Notes: a model not told the origin generated them from the sequence alone. 47,521 nt of DNA from Flavobacterium collinsii (GCF_902804485.1 NZ_CADCST010000111.1:1-47521); one strand, 5' to 3'. Shown: positions 9,628-19,226, counted from the first letter of the stretch. Numbers and translations: made by a program.

Positions 9628-9638
9628 ACCAGAATATT

Positions 9639-10319
9639 ATGAAAATACTGCTACTCGAAGACGATTTTACCTTATCTAAAGAAATCTCCGCATTCTTTAC
9701 TTCAAAGGAGTTTGAGTGTTTTCCTTATTACGATGGGGCATTATTGCTAAAGAAATATTTTCCTTATGAATATGATTTAATCATTCTGGACATTAATGTT
9801 CCAGGCAGTAATGGTATTGAAGTTTGCAAAGGTATTCGGGAAGTCGATAAAAAGACTCCCATTATTATGCTTACTGCTTTTAGCGAAATTGAGGATAAAC
9901 TGGCTTCTTTTGAGAGCGGTGCCGATGATTATCTGGTTAAACCATTTCATTTCGAAGAACTCTATGCCCGAAGTTCCTCACTTTTACGTCGAAAAGAAAT
10001 TCCACAACAGGTAGAAACAAAAATAGTTATTGCCGATTTAGAGATTCTGGAAAGTGATATGAAAATATTTCGTTCAAATGAAGAAATCAAACTGACTCCT
10101 AAAGAATTCAAACTTATTTTGATTCTGGCTCATGCAAAAGGCAAAGTTCTGTCGAAACAATTCATTGCAGAAAAACTTTGGGATTATCACATCGAAACCA
10201 ATCAGAATACCATTGAAGTTTACATTAATTTTTTAAGAAAAAAAATCGACAAGGACCACGACATTAAACTGATTCGGACCAAAGTTGGGTACGGATATTA
10301 TTTGAGCGATCAGGAATGA
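9639..10319 (+). CDS. OmpR/PhoB-family response regulator
   Basis: A 226-residue two-component regulator. The receiver domain has the acidic pair Glu7-Asp8-Asp9, phosphorylation site Asp51 (ILDINVPG), Thr79 and Lys101 (LVKPF). The C-terminal winged-helix DNA-binding domain covers about residues 130-224 (LTPKEFKLI, then IEVYINFLRKKID and RTKVGYGYYL). Its last codons overlap the start of the kinase gene (ATGA), so the two are translationally coupled. Context suggests that it controls the downstream metal-efflux genes, possibly through the TTTTAAGG boxes at 11682-11722. Confidence 0.95.
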   Translation: MKILLLEDDFTLSKEISAFFTSKEFECFPYYDGALLLKKYFPYEYDLIILDINVPGSNGIEVCKGIREVDKKTPIIMLTAFSEIEDKLASFESGADDYLVKPFHFEELYARSSSLLRRKEIPQQVETKIVIADLEILESDMKIFRSNEEIKLTPKEFKLILILAHAKGKVLSKQFIAEKLWDYHIETNQNTIEVYINFLRKKIDKDHDIKLIRTKVGYGYYLSDQE

Positions 10320-11677
10320 CTTTAAAAAATCGAATATCACTTTTAGTAAGCTTATTATTTACAATCCTTTTTGGATTGGCTTCTACATTGATATTTGTTT
10401 TGTATTCTAATTTTAGAAAAGAAGAATTTCGAGATCGACTGGAAATTAAGGCACTTTCAAATATCAAGCTTTTAGTCAATGTTAAAGAAGTTGACGATCA
10501 GCTTTTAAAAATGATCGATCAGAATTCTATTAACCAATTATATGATGAGAAAACACTGGTCTTTGATTCTAATTTTAAACTAATTTACAGCAGTATTGAC
10601 GATGCCAAAATTAATTGGTCAGTTGACGATTTAAAATACCTCAAAAAGCATAAAACTTTTTTTAAACAACAAGGTGATTACGAAGTATACGGTGTTTTTT
10701 ATGATACAAAAGACAGGGATTTTTATGCTTTAATATCTGCCACAGACGATTATGGTAAACGAAAATTGCTTTTTCTACGCTATACCTTAGTGGTTTCATA
10801 TATCTTTTTTACTTGTATTTGCTGGGTTCTAACCTCTTTTATGGTCAAAAAAGCCATGAGCCCACTGAGTATCTTTCATCAAAAAATAAAAAATATAAAC
10901 GAGAATAATCTTGATACTCGAGTTGCTTCTAAAAACAATAAAAACGAAATTGATCTGATCGCCAATGAGTTTAATTTCATGATGGACCGAATTGAAGTTT
11001 CCTACCAAAAACAAAAAGAATTTACAGCCCACGCCTCACATGAGTTAAGAACTCCCCTATCGAGAATTACTTCACAAATTGAGAACACTATTGCCGATCC
11101 CGCAACATCTGATAAAGGCAAAAATTTTTTAAAAACCATTTTGTCGGATATCAATCAACTGACTGAATTGATTAACTCCCTATTAATTCTGTCCAAAATT
11201 GACAATAAGAAAAACGAAAACAAGGAAATTCATCGTATGGACGAAATTTTGTTTTCGGCCATCGAAAATCTGAATAAAAGCTATCCTGAATTTTTAATTT
11301 TATTTGAAATAGAAGAAAACAATAATCTGGATACTACTTTAGAAGTTAATGGCAATAAAAATTTACTGGAAATTGCTATAACCAATATTCTTAAAAATGC
11401 CTGTGTTTACTCTGATAATCAACAAGCAAAAGTAATCATAAGTACTCAGGATGATCAATTAGTGCTCTCCATTTCAAACACAGGAGAGACTTTAAATGAG
11501 GAAGAACAAAAAAATCTTTTTCAACCTTTTATGCGTGGCAAAAATTCGAAAGGCACTTCGGGTTTTGGCCTTGGATTACGTATTGTTCAACGTATCCTAA
11601 CACTTCATAACGCATCTATAACCTACAGCGTTCCAGATATTAACACGAATTTATTTCAATTATTTTTTCATTTGTAA
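10316..11677 (+). CDS. Membrane sensor histidine kinase
   Basis: A 453-residue kinase. The first membrane segment is about residues 8-30, a sensor region about 31-155, and a second membrane segment about 156-178. A HAMP linker follows, then a HisKA domain with phospho-acceptor His242 (HASHELRTPLSRI), and an ATPase domain with N box (NILKNACVYS) and G boxes (GFGLGLRIV). The start overlaps the regulator stop by ATGA. The sensor region is short with no recognisable ligand motif; no metal-binding cluster is obvious, so metal sensing is inferred from the neighbouring efflux genes only. Confidence 0.94.
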   Translation: MTLKNRISLLVSLLFTILFGLASTLIFVLYSNFRKEEFRDRLEIKALSNIKLLVNVKEVDDQLLKMIDQNSINQLYDEKTLVFDSNFKLIYSSIDDAKINWSVDDLKYLKKHKTFFKQQGDYEVYGVFYDTKDRDFYALISATDDYGKRKLLFLRYTLVVSYIFFTCICWVLTSFMVKKAMSPLSIFHQKIKNINENNLDTRVASKNNKNEIDLIANEFNFMMDRIEVSYQKQKEFTAHASHELRTPLSRITSQIENTIADPATSDKGKNFLKTILSDINQLTELINSLLILSKIDNKKNENKEIHRMDEILFSAIENLNKSYPEFLILFEIEENNNLDTTLEVNGNKNLLEIAITNILKNACVYSDNQQAKVIISTQDDQLVLSISNTGETLNEEEQKNLFQPFMRGKNSKGTSGFGLGLRIVQRILTLHNASITYSVPDINTNLFQLFFHL

Positions 11678-11681
11678 TTTA

Positions 11682-11722
11682 TTTTAAGTTATTTTTAAGG
11701 TAGATTTTAAGGTATCTTAAAG
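11682..11722 (+). promoter_or_regulatory. Direct-repeat operator candidate upstream of efflux operon
   Basis: Four similar boxes in the same direction: TTTTAAG (11682-11688), TTTTAAGG (11693-11700), TTTTAAGG (11705-11712) and TCTTAAAG (11715-11722), with start-to-start steps of 11, 12 and 10 bases. OmpR/PhoB-type regulators bind head-to-tail repeats spaced by one helical turn. A near-consensus -7 box (CATATTTG, 11734-11741) lies just downstream and the TolC-like gene starts at 11762. Binding by the adjacent regulator is inference. Confidence 0.6.
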
Positions 11723-11761
11723 TCTGGTGATAGCATATTTGTATAAATTAAAAATGATACA

Positions 11762-13006
11762 ATGAGAAAACTCTGTGCATTCCTACTTGTACTTTTCGGT
11801 CCGGTAGTTTTGGCTCAAAAAACAGTCACCCTTCAGGACTGTGAAAGCCAATTTCTTAAAAACAACCTCTTTTTGTTGGCATCACAATATAATATCGATG
11901 CTTCTAAAGCGCTAACCATTCAAGCCCGAATTTGGGATAATCCCTCTCTGACGGCAGAATTAAATGCCTACAACCCCGAAAGAAATCAGTATTTTGATAT
12001 TGGAAAGCAAGGGCAAAAAGCATTCGGTATTGAGCAGTTAATCTACTTAGGTGGAAAAAAACGCAACGAAATCAAGCTGGCCCAAACTAACGAACAATTG
12101 GCCGAATTACAGTTTAATGATTTACTAAGAACTTTAAAATTACAATTAAGAAAGAGCTTCTTCACAGTGTACTACAACAAAAAAAGTCTTGAAACTACTG
12201 ACAATCAGCTTGCACATATTGAAGATCTGATAAGCTCTTACACAGTACAAGTACAAAAAGGTAATATTCCTCTAAGAGATCTTGTTCGTTTGCAATCGCT
12301 GTATTTGAATTTTAAAAATGAGCGTATGGAAGTAGTCAATGAAAACATTGAAGAACAGGCCAATTTAAAATTGCTTTTAAATTCAGCCGAAAATGTGATT
12401 CCGGAAGTCTCTAAAGAAGAATTTAATAAGTATACCAAAACAATTCCTTTTGATCTTAAGACCTTTCAGGACGAAGCGATTGCGAATCGTCCGGATTATT
12501 TAGCCAAACAAAAGGATATTGAAGCCAATGAAATAAATGTAAAATGGCAAAAAGCACTTTCTGTCCCTGATATTACTGTGGGAGCCACTTACGATCAGCG
12601 TAGCGGAGCTTTTAACAGAGAAGCAAATCTGACTCTTGGAATTCCACTACCTCTTTGGAATAAAAACAAAGGAAATATTAAATATGCGAAAACAATTTTA
12701 GAACAATCAAAAATTGAGAAGCAAAATTTTGACCTGCAATTGCAAACAGAAATTACATCGGCATGGAACAAATGGGAAGAATCCCGTAAAAACTATGTGG
12801 TCATAAAACCAACTGTTAATTCAGACTTTGAGGCGGTATATAATGGGATCCTGACCAACTTCCAGAAAAGAAATATCAGTTTATTAGAATTTACTGATTT
12901 TATGGAAAGTTACAATCAGGCTTCAATTCAGGTAAATGAACTGAAGAAAAAAGTTATCCTTTCAGGCGAAGAATTAAATAGTACCATCAACAAAGACTTA
13001 TTCTAA
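11762..13006 (+). CDS. TolC-family outer-membrane efflux channel (CzcC/CusC-like)
   Basis: A 414-residue outer-membrane factor, the exit duct of a tripartite metal-efflux system. A signal peptide (about residues 1-18, ending VLAQ) is followed by two OEP repeats rich in coiled-coil helices. NPSLTAELN in the first half and the ITVGATYDQRSG-like beta segment in the second half are typical. It is the first gene after the direct-repeat operator and is followed by the adaptor gene after 11 bases. It is likely to partner the lipoprotein adaptor and the RND pump downstream. Confidence 0.92.
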   Translation: MRKLCAFLLVLFGPVVLAQKTVTLQDCESQFLKNNLFLLASQYNIDASKALTIQARIWDNPSLTAELNAYNPERNQYFDIGKQGQKAFGIEQLIYLGGKKRNEIKLAQTNEQLAELQFNDLLRTLKLQLRKSFFTVYYNKKSLETTDNQLAHIEDLISSYTVQVQKGNIPLRDLVRLQSLYLNFKNERMEVVNENIEEQANLKLLLNSAENVIPEVSKEEFNKYTKTIPFDLKTFQDEAIANRPDYLAKQKDIEANEINVKWQKALSVPDITVGATYDQRSGAFNREANLTLGIPLPLWNKNKGNIKYAKTILEQSKIEKQNFDLQLQTEITSAWNKWEESRKNYVVIKPTVNSDFEAVYNGILTNFQKRNISLLEFTDFMESYNQASIQVNELKKKVILSGEELNSTINKDLF

Positions 13007-13017
13007 AACTAAATAAA

Positions 13018-14103
13018 ATGAAATATAAACTACTAATAGGAATTGCTCTCGTGAGTTTATCCCTCACAAGCTGCAAAAAAGAAGTTGAAAATCCGAATAC
13101 GAATACCTCTTTTGCTTTAAGTGACTCTATGTTAAAAACGACTACAACAGCGGAGGCACAAACACAACCGGTAAAAAATGTATTAAGTTTTTACGGAAAA
13201 ATTACTGCCGATAATAACAAAATGATTGATGTTTACCCTCTTGTTGGCGGAAACGTAATTAAAGTAAATGTCGAACTTGGGGATTATGTTCGTAAAGGAC
13301 AAGTTTTGGCGACCATAAAAAGTACGGATATTGCCGATTTTGAAAAGCAGTCTATCGATGCCAAAAATGATTTACTGGTCGCTAAAAATCATTTAAAAGT
13401 AGCTCAGGAATTATTTGACGGAAAATTAAATTCCGAAAGCGATGTCCTTCAAGCAAAATCAGAGGTCAATAAGGCACAATCGCAATTGAGTAAAGTTCAG
13501 GAAACCTATAAAATTTACAACATAAAAGCAGGTTCTATTTATGAAGTAACTGCACCAATTAGTGGTTTTATCATTCAAAAAAGTATCAATCAGGATATGC
13601 TTTTGCGAAATGACCGTTCTGAAAACATCTTTGATATTGCAGAAATCAGCGAAGTCTGGGCTTTGGCAAATATTAATGAAATTGATATTAATAAAGTAAA
13701 ACTGGGTATAGATGCCGACGTCACTACACTAAGTTATCCTGATAAAGTTTTTAAAGGAAAAGTAGATAAAATTTTCAATGTTATTGACCCTGAAACAAAG
13801 GCAATGCAAGCACGTATAAAATTGGAAAATCCCGGATATATGCTGAAACCTGATATGAATGCGAATATTAAGTTGTCGTATAGCGAAGGTGAGTCTATGA
13901 TAGCCGTACCCAGTAAAGCAATTGTTTTTGATAAAAGTAAAAACTTTGTTATGATTTTTAAAGATCGTCATAACATTGAGACCAGACAAGTAGACATTTA
14001 CAGAGTAGTAGGCGATGTAACCTATATTTCGAAAGGTCTGAAAGAAAGTGAAAAAGTAATTACCAATAATCAATTATTTATCTATCGTGCCTTAAACGAA
14101 TAA
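13018..14103 (+). CDS. RND efflux periplasmic adaptor lipoprotein (CzcB/CusB-like)
   Basis: A 361-residue membrane-fusion protein. It has a type II signal peptide with lipobox LTSC (Cys19). A lipoyl-like half motif follows (VGGNVIKVNVELGDYVRKGQ), then a short helical hairpin (about residues 100-165), a second lipoyl half (VTAPISGFIIQ) and beta-barrel and proximal domains. It would link the inner-membrane pump to the TolC-like channel and possibly deliver metal. No His- or Met-rich N-terminal metal-binding segment is seen. It sits 11 bases after the channel gene and 4 bases before the porin gene. Confidence 0.92.
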   Translation: MKYKLLIGIALVSLSLTSCKKEVENPNTNTSFALSDSMLKTTTTAEAQTQPVKNVLSFYGKITADNNKMIDVYPLVGGNVIKVNVELGDYVRKGQVLATIKSTDIADFEKQSIDAKNDLLVAKNHLKVAQELFDGKLNSESDVLQAKSEVNKAQSQLSKVQETYKIYNIKAGSIYEVTAPISGFIIQKSINQDMLLRNDRSENIFDIAEISEVWALANINEIDINKVKLGIDADVTTLSYPDKVFKGKVDKIFNVIDPETKAMQARIKLENPGYMLKPDMNANIKLSYSEGESMIAVPSKAIVFDKSKNFVMIFKDRHNIETRQVDIYRVVGDVTYISKGLKESEKVITNNQLFIYRALNE

Positions 14104-14107
14104 TGAA

Positions 14108-15373
14108 ATGGAAAAGTCTGCAAAAATATTGGGGTTTGCCACGTTATTTATTTCCACACTATCCTTTTCGCAAGAAACTGATTCGATACGAAAATATAGT
14201 CTGGGATTTCAAATGACGTCTATCTATCAATACCATCCGGCTTTTCATGCTAATTATTCCGGGACCAACAGTATGTCACCCGAAGCCGAAGGCGCTTTGT
14301 CATTAACATCAACCTTATATCTCGATGTTCCACTTTGGAAAGGAGCCACAATAACTTTTAATCCCGAAATGTCAGGAGGTGAAGGTTTATCTCAGGCCCG
14401 GGGATTGGGTGGTTTTCCTAACGGAGAAACTTTTAGAATTGGAGATACCAAACCAGTAGTTTATGTTGCCAGAATGCTTTTGGAACAAAAGTTTCAGTTT
14501 AAAAACAATAGATCATTACAGCTTGTTTTTGGGAAATTTGGACTATCAGACTATTTTGACAATAGTCCGTACTCGCACGACCCCAGAACACAATTTCTAA
14601 ACTGGGCACTAATGACACATGGAGCGTGGGATTATGCCGCAAACACCCGAGGATATACAGATGGATTATATGTAAATTATCAATTTGATTCCTGGCAGAT
14701 AAGAGCTTCATTGTCTGCTTTACCAACCTACGCTAACGGACCCAATGTCGAATTTAGTTTTAAAGATTCCAACGCCATCAACGTAGAAATTGAAAAGCAG
14801 ATAATCTTTAAAAATATGGACATAGCCAACATCAAGTTACTAGGCTTTCGAAATGTAGCAGGAATGGGAAATTACGGTGAGGCTAATTCAAACTTTATCA
14901 CATTTCCGGATATAAAAAGTACCAGACAAGATGGACGTACAAAATATGGTATAGGTTTAAACATGGATTATACACACGGAGATAATTGGGGACTGTTTGC
15001 CAGAATGAGCTATAATGACGGTAAAAATGAAACCTGGGCTTTTACAGAGATTGACAGATCGGCACAGTTGGGAATAAACCTTAAAGGAAAAATGTGGAAT
15101 AGAACCAATGATTTTGCCGGTATTGCCATAGTCGCCAACGGATTATCAAATCCACATAAACAATATCAAAAGCTCGGAGGAAATGGTTTTATGATTGGTG
15201 ACGGTACACTAAATTACGGAATAGAGCAGATTGTAGAAGTTTACTATTCTTTCCTAGTGCCCAATACCCATATTACACTTTCACCGGATTACCAGTTTGC
15301 CATGAATCCCGCCTATAATAAAGACAGAGGCCCCGTTCAGTTTTTTGCCTTACGTTTTCATACAGAATTCTAA
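14108..15373 (+). CDS. OprB-like carbohydrate porin family outer-membrane protein
   Basis: A 421-residue beta-barrel protein with a signal peptide (cleavage near FSQ, about residue 22). Many amphipathic strands are visible, and the C terminus ends in a strand with terminal Phe (FALRFHTEF), as expected for an outer-membrane barrel. It resembles the OprB/carbohydrate porin family (LGGFPNGETFRIGD, LDVPLWKGATI, RGYTDGLYVNYQ). The start follows the adaptor stop by 4 bases, so it belongs to the efflux operon, which is an unexpected place for such a porin. Its substrate is unknown; sugar transport should not be assumed. Confidence 0.85.
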   Translation: MEKSAKILGFATLFISTLSFSQETDSIRKYSLGFQMTSIYQYHPAFHANYSGTNSMSPEAEGALSLTSTLYLDVPLWKGATITFNPEMSGGEGLSQARGLGGFPNGETFRIGDTKPVVYVARMLLEQKFQFKNNRSLQLVFGKFGLSDYFDNSPYSHDPRTQFLNWALMTHGAWDYAANTRGYTDGLYVNYQFDSWQIRASLSALPTYANGPNVEFSFKDSNAINVEIEKQIIFKNMDIANIKLLGFRNVAGMGNYGEANSNFITFPDIKSTRQDGRTKYGIGLNMDYTHGDNWGLFARMSYNDGKNETWAFTEIDRSAQLGINLKGKMWNRTNDFAGIAIVANGLSNPHKQYQKLGGNGFMIGDGTLNYGIEQIVEVYYSFLVPNTHITLSPDYQFAMNPAYNKDRGPVQFFALRFHTEF

Positions 15374-15452
15374 TTAGAAAATACAGATTATAAAGAATGC
15401 TCCGCACAGCAGCATCAGAAACAAAAATTCATCATTAAAAATACTTTTTAAA

Positions 15453-18400
15453 ATGAACAAATTCATAAGAAACATTATAGCTTTTTCCCTGAAAAACAAG
15501 GCATTTACCTTTTTCTGGGTGGGAATATTGGCCGTTGCAGGATTCATTTCTTTCAAGAACATGCCCATTGACGCTTTTCCGGATGTAACCAATACTCAAA
15601 TTATTATCATTACACAGTGGAATGGAAAAAGTGCTGAAGAAGTAGAACGTTTCGTCACGTCGCCTATCGAGATCTCCATGAACTCGGTACAAAAGAAAAC
15701 CAGTGTTCGCAGTATCACCATGTTTGGTCTGTCAGTCATCAAAATTATCTTTGACGATGGTGTCGATGATACTTTTGCGCGTCTTCAGGTCAATAATCTA
15801 CTAAAAAATGTATCACTTCCGGATGATGTAGAACCGGATGTTCAGCCTCCTTATGGGCCAACGGGCGAAATTTTCAGATATATTGTAAAAAGTGACAGCA
15901 GAGACAGTAGGGAATTACTAACGTATCAAAACTGGGTTATAGACAAACAGTTACGCTCTGTTCCCGGTGTTGCTGATTTAAATGTTTTTGGCGGACAAAC
16001 CAAAACCTATGAAGTTGGTGTTGATCCTATAAAACTAGCCAAATACAACATTACACCACTTCAGGTTTACAATGCTGTAAATGGAGGTAATCTGAATGTT
16101 GGTGGGGATATCATTGAAAAAAACGGTCAGGCTTTTGTCGTACGTGGAGTTGGGCTTCTGAAATCAATCCAGGATATCGAAAATATTATTGTAGACGATG
16201 CAAACGGAAATCCAATCTTAGTCAAAAATTTAGCAACTGTTTACGAAAGTGCGATGCCAAGAGTCGGACAAACGGGTCTGGCTAAAAATGATGATGTTGT
16301 AGAAGGTATTATTGTAATGCGAAAAGGTGAAAATCCTCAAGAAACATTAGCCTTAATAAAAGCCAAAATAAAAGACCTGAACGACAATGTTCTTCCAAAA
16401 GACATCAAACTGGTAACCTTTTACGACCGTGATAATTTAATGAATTTCACCACTGAAACGGTTATGCATAATTTATTCGAAGGAATTATACTGGTTACTT
16501 GCGTTGTATTTCTTTTCATGGCCGACTGGAGAACTACTTTTACGGTCTCGATTGTAATTCCGTTATCGCTATTATTTGCTTTCTTATGTCTAAAAATGAT
16601 GGGAATGAGTGCCAACCTACTAAGTTTAGGCGCGGTCGATTTCGGGATTATCATCGATGGTGCTGTTGTAATGGTTGAAGGATTATTTGTAGTGTTAGAT
16701 CATCGGGCGCATCAATTAGGAATGACGGCCTACAATAAAATTGCTAAAGGAAGTCTGATCAAAAAAACGGGAGCAGAAATGGGTAAAGCCATATTCTTTT
16801 CTAAGTTGATTATCATTACCGCTCTACTGCCAATATTCTCCTTTCAGAAAGTAGAAGGAAAAATGTTCTCGCCTTTGGCCTACACTCTTGGTTTTGCTTT
16901 AATGGGAGCCTTACTTTTCACTCTGACACTGGTACCTGTTCTATCGCATATTTTATTGAACAAAAATGTAAAGGAAAAAAACAATCCGTTTGTCAATTTC
17001 TGGGATCGAATTGTAGGTAAAAGTTTTGCATGGACTTTTAAACATAAAGTAAAAGCGCTAATTGGTTCCATAGCGCTGTTAGTAGCAGTTTTCTTCTCGG
17101 CAACATTTTTAGGTACAGAATTTTTACCGCAGTTAAATGAAGGGGCTTTATGGGTAACAGCCGAATTACCAATGAGTACCTCATTGCCTGAAAGTGTCAA
17201 AACTGCCGCTATCATCCGAAAAGATTTGGAAAGTTTTCCTGAAGTTAAAAATGTTTTATCACAAACCGGAAGAAGTAATGACGGAACAGATCCCAATGGT
17301 TTTGGATTTATACAACTCCAGGTGGATTTAAAACCAAAATCCGAATGGAAACGAAAAATTACAATGGATGAATTAATTAACGAAATGGATGAAAAACTAA
17401 GAGTTCATCAGGGAATTACCTATAATTATTCTCAGCCAGTAATTGATAACGTAGCTGAATCTGTTGCTGGTTTTAAAGCCTCAAACGCAGTAAAAATCTA
17501 TGGTGATGACCTCGATAAACTTGACGAATTATCCAATGAAGTTTTGGCTCAAATAAAAAATATTCCAGGTATAAAAGATGCGGGAATACTACGAAATGTT
17601 GGTCAGCCTGAGATTAGTGTTGTCCTTGACCGAGATAAAATGGCTGCTTACGGCGTAACATTAAGTGATGCACAAGCTGTTTTGGAATTGGCTTTTGGAG
17701 GAAAAACAGCCACTCAAAAATATGAAGACGACAAAAAATTTGATGTAAGAGTCCGCTTTTCGAAAGAATATCGTAAAGATGAAAATGATATTGCAGAACT
17801 TAAAGTTCCAACTATCAGCGGAATAAAAATTCCGTTAAAAGAGATTTCCGATTTAAAAACTATAACTGGTCCTGCCTTTATCTACAGGGATAACACCAAA
17901 CGTTTTATTGGAGTAAAATTCTCTGTACGTGATCGTGACTTAGGAAGTACCATTGCAGAAGCACAGGCAAAAGTAGCAAAAATGAAACTTCCAACAGGTT
18001 ATACTGTTGGCTGGACGGGAGAATTTGAAAATCAGGTTCGTGCCAGTGCACGATTGGCTCAGGTTGTACCTATTAGTTTAATTGGAATTTTTGTACTGTT
18101 GTTTATATTGTTTGGAAATATTAAAGATTCTCTGTTGGTTTTAGCCAATGTTCCTTTTGCCATTATTGGAGGAATTATTGCCCTGCATCTAACCCGAATG
18201 AATTTTGGAATCTCGGCAGGTGTTGGTTTCATTGCATTACTTGGAATATGTATTCAAAACGGTGTGATTTTGATCTCCGAGTTTCATCATAATCTAAAAG
18301 CAAAGTTTTCACTCGAAGAATCTATTTTTAGGGGAGTAAAAGCCCGAACAAGAGCTGTAGTTATGACTGCCCTGATGGCTTCAATAGGTTTAATGCCAGC

Positions 18401-18551
18401 GGCTATTTCGACAGGAATTGGCTCTGAATCACAAAAACCATTGGCAATTGTTATTATTGGAGGTTTAATTACTGCCACGATTTTAACCCTCTTGGTTTTC
18501 CCAATCATTTTCTGGGTATTCAACCGTAAAAAACACGTTCCAATTGAATAA
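15453..18551 (+). CDS. Heavy-metal RND efflux pump (CzcA/CusA family)
   Basis: A 1032-residue inner-membrane proton-driven transporter with two large periplasmic loops and about 12 membrane helices. The TM4 signature reads DFG-x3-DGA-x3-VE, with Asp396, Asp402 and Glu409. This is the form I associate with divalent-cation pumps (zinc, cobalt, cadmium, nickel) rather than the copper/silver group. The usual Asn after the Glu is replaced by Gly410. The C-terminal TM region contains GISAGVGFIALLGICIQNGVILISE. The gene lies 79 bases after the porin gene, in the same direction, and is followed by a strong terminator. The metal specificity is inferred. Confidence 0.94.
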   Translation: MNKFIRNIIAFSLKNKAFTFFWVGILAVAGFISFKNMPIDAFPDVTNTQIIIITQWNGKSAEEVERFVTSPIEISMNSVQKKTSVRSITMFGLSVIKIIFDDGVDDTFARLQVNNLLKNVSLPDDVEPDVQPPYGPTGEIFRYIVKSDSRDSRELLTYQNWVIDKQLRSVPGVADLNVFGGQTKTYEVGVDPIKLAKYNITPLQVYNAVNGGNLNVGGDIIEKNGQAFVVRGVGLLKSIQDIENIIVDDANGNPILVKNLATVYESAMPRVGQTGLAKNDDVVEGIIVMRKGENPQETLALIKAKIKDLNDNVLPKDIKLVTFYDRDNLMNFTTETVMHNLFEGIILVTCVVFLFMADWRTTFTVSIVIPLSLLFAFLCLKMMGMSANLLSLGAVDFGIIIDGAVVMVEGLFVVLDHRAHQLGMTAYNKIAKGSLIKKTGAEMGKAIFFSKLIIITALLPIFSFQKVEGKMFSPLAYTLGFALMGALLFTLTLVPVLSHILLNKNVKEKNNPFVNFWDRIVGKSFAWTFKHKVKALIGSIALLVAVFFSATFLGTEFLPQLNEGALWVTAELPMSTSLPESVKTAAIIRKDLESFPEVKNVLSQTGRSNDGTDPNGFGFIQLQVDLKPKSEWKRKITMDELINEMDEKLRVHQGITYNYSQPVIDNVAESVAGFKASNAVKIYGDDLDKLDELSNEVLAQIKNIPGIKDAGILRNVGQPEISVVLDRDKMAAYGVTLSDAQAVLELAFGGKTATQKYEDDKKFDVRVRFSKEYRKDENDIAELKVPTISGIKIPLKEISDLKTITGPAFIYRDNTKRFIGVKFSVRDRDLGSTIAEAQAKVAKMKLPTGYTVGWTGEFENQVRASARLAQVVPISLIGIFVLLFILFGNIKDSLLVLANVPFAIIGGIIALHLTRMNFGISAGVGFIALLGICIQNGVILISEFHHNLKAKFSLEESIFRGVKARTRAVVMTALMASIGLMPAAISTGIGSESQKPLAIVIIGGLITATILTLLVFPIIFWVFNRKKHVPIE

Positions 18552-18602
18552 AGAGTTTTAAGAAATATTAATTGGTTAAATTAATTTGATTCCGTTTCAA
18601 CG

Positions 18603-18637
18603 AAAAAGCACCATTATTTTTTTAATGGTGCTTTTTT
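18603..18637 (+). terminator. Rho-independent terminator of the efflux operon
   Basis: AAAAAGCACCATTA at 18603-18616 pairs with TAATGGTGCTTTTT around a T-rich loop and is followed by a T run. It lies about 50 bases after the RND pump stop. Confidence 0.88.
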
Positions 18638-18783
18638 TATGTATCGCTATTCAGGGTGAGCAATGTTTATCAAAGAAAATCCTTCAACTTTCTTTCAAAT
18701 TATTTTCCCTTTAGGAAAAGAAACTATGTAGTTCTCTGTGCAGTCTTTTGCCTATTGAAACAATTAGCAGGATATAAAATGAA

Positions 18784-18813
18784 AAACGACCTTCTGCTCA
18801 AGGAAGGTCGTTT
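18784..18813 (-). terminator. Terminator of the ankyrin gene
   Basis: AAACGACCTTC at 18784-18794 pairs perfectly with GAAGGTCGTTT at 18803-18813. On the reverse strand the stem is followed by a T-rich tail. It lies 32 bases beyond the stop of the leftward ankyrin gene. Between it and the previous terminator (18638-18783) I see no gene. Confidence 0.85.
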
Positions 18814-18845
18814 CATATACTAATTCAAAAACTCGATTTAAACTT

Positions 18846-19226
18846 TTATTTTAAATCTTTCAAAATGTCTATTGCTTCTGTTGCGTTTGATAATTGTGCA
18901 TATTTCAAAGCGGTAAAACCTTTTTCATTTCTAGCAGAAGCATCAGCTCCTTTTGCTAATAATACTCTCATAATATCCACTTTGTTATAACGGGCAGCGA
19001 TCATTAAAGGTGATAAACCTTCTGACATTTCGTTTACGTCAGCTCCATATTCTAATAATTTTTTAACAAAATCTAAATCTCCTTTACCAACAGCCACATT
19101 TAATGGTGTTGAAAAACTATTTACAATTTCCAATTGTGGTTTCACAATTGATGTTTGATTTGATGCCATTGCTACATTTGCAAATGCTACTAAAGCAACT
19201 CCTAGATAAATGATTGAATTTTTCAT
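18846..19226 (-). CDS. Exported ankyrin-repeat protein
   Basis: A 126-residue protein with an N-terminal signal peptide (about residues 1-21, ending AMA) followed by ankyrin repeats. Repeat signatures are STPLNVAVGKGDLDFVKKLL, GLSPLMIAARYNKVDIMRVL and GFTALKYAQLSNATEAIDIL, with loops LEYGADVN and LAKGADAS. Ankyrin repeats bind protein partners; in other bacteria small periplasmic ankyrin proteins are linked to catalase, but no catalase gene is nearby. It is monocistronic with its own terminator. The partner is unknown. Confidence 0.9.
   Translation of the reverse strand: MKNSIIYLGVALVAFANVAMASNQTSIVKPQLEIVNSFSTPLNVAVGKGDLDFVKKLLEYGADVNEMSEGLSPLMIAARYNKVDIMRVLLAKGADASARNEKGFTALKYAQLSNATEAIDILKDLK

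Noticed and set aside
16880..17296. A 138-codon reverse frame inside the RND pump gene
   Set aside because: It is fully antisense to a conserved transporter and has no recognisable domain.
9639..18551. Copper/silver specificity for the RND system
   Set aside because: The TM4 signature is the DFG-x3-DGA form and the adaptor lacks a Met-rich metal site, so a divalent-cation pump is more likely.
18638..18783. A possible small gene between two terminators
   Set aside because: No frame with a start codon and protein-like composition; treated as spacer.
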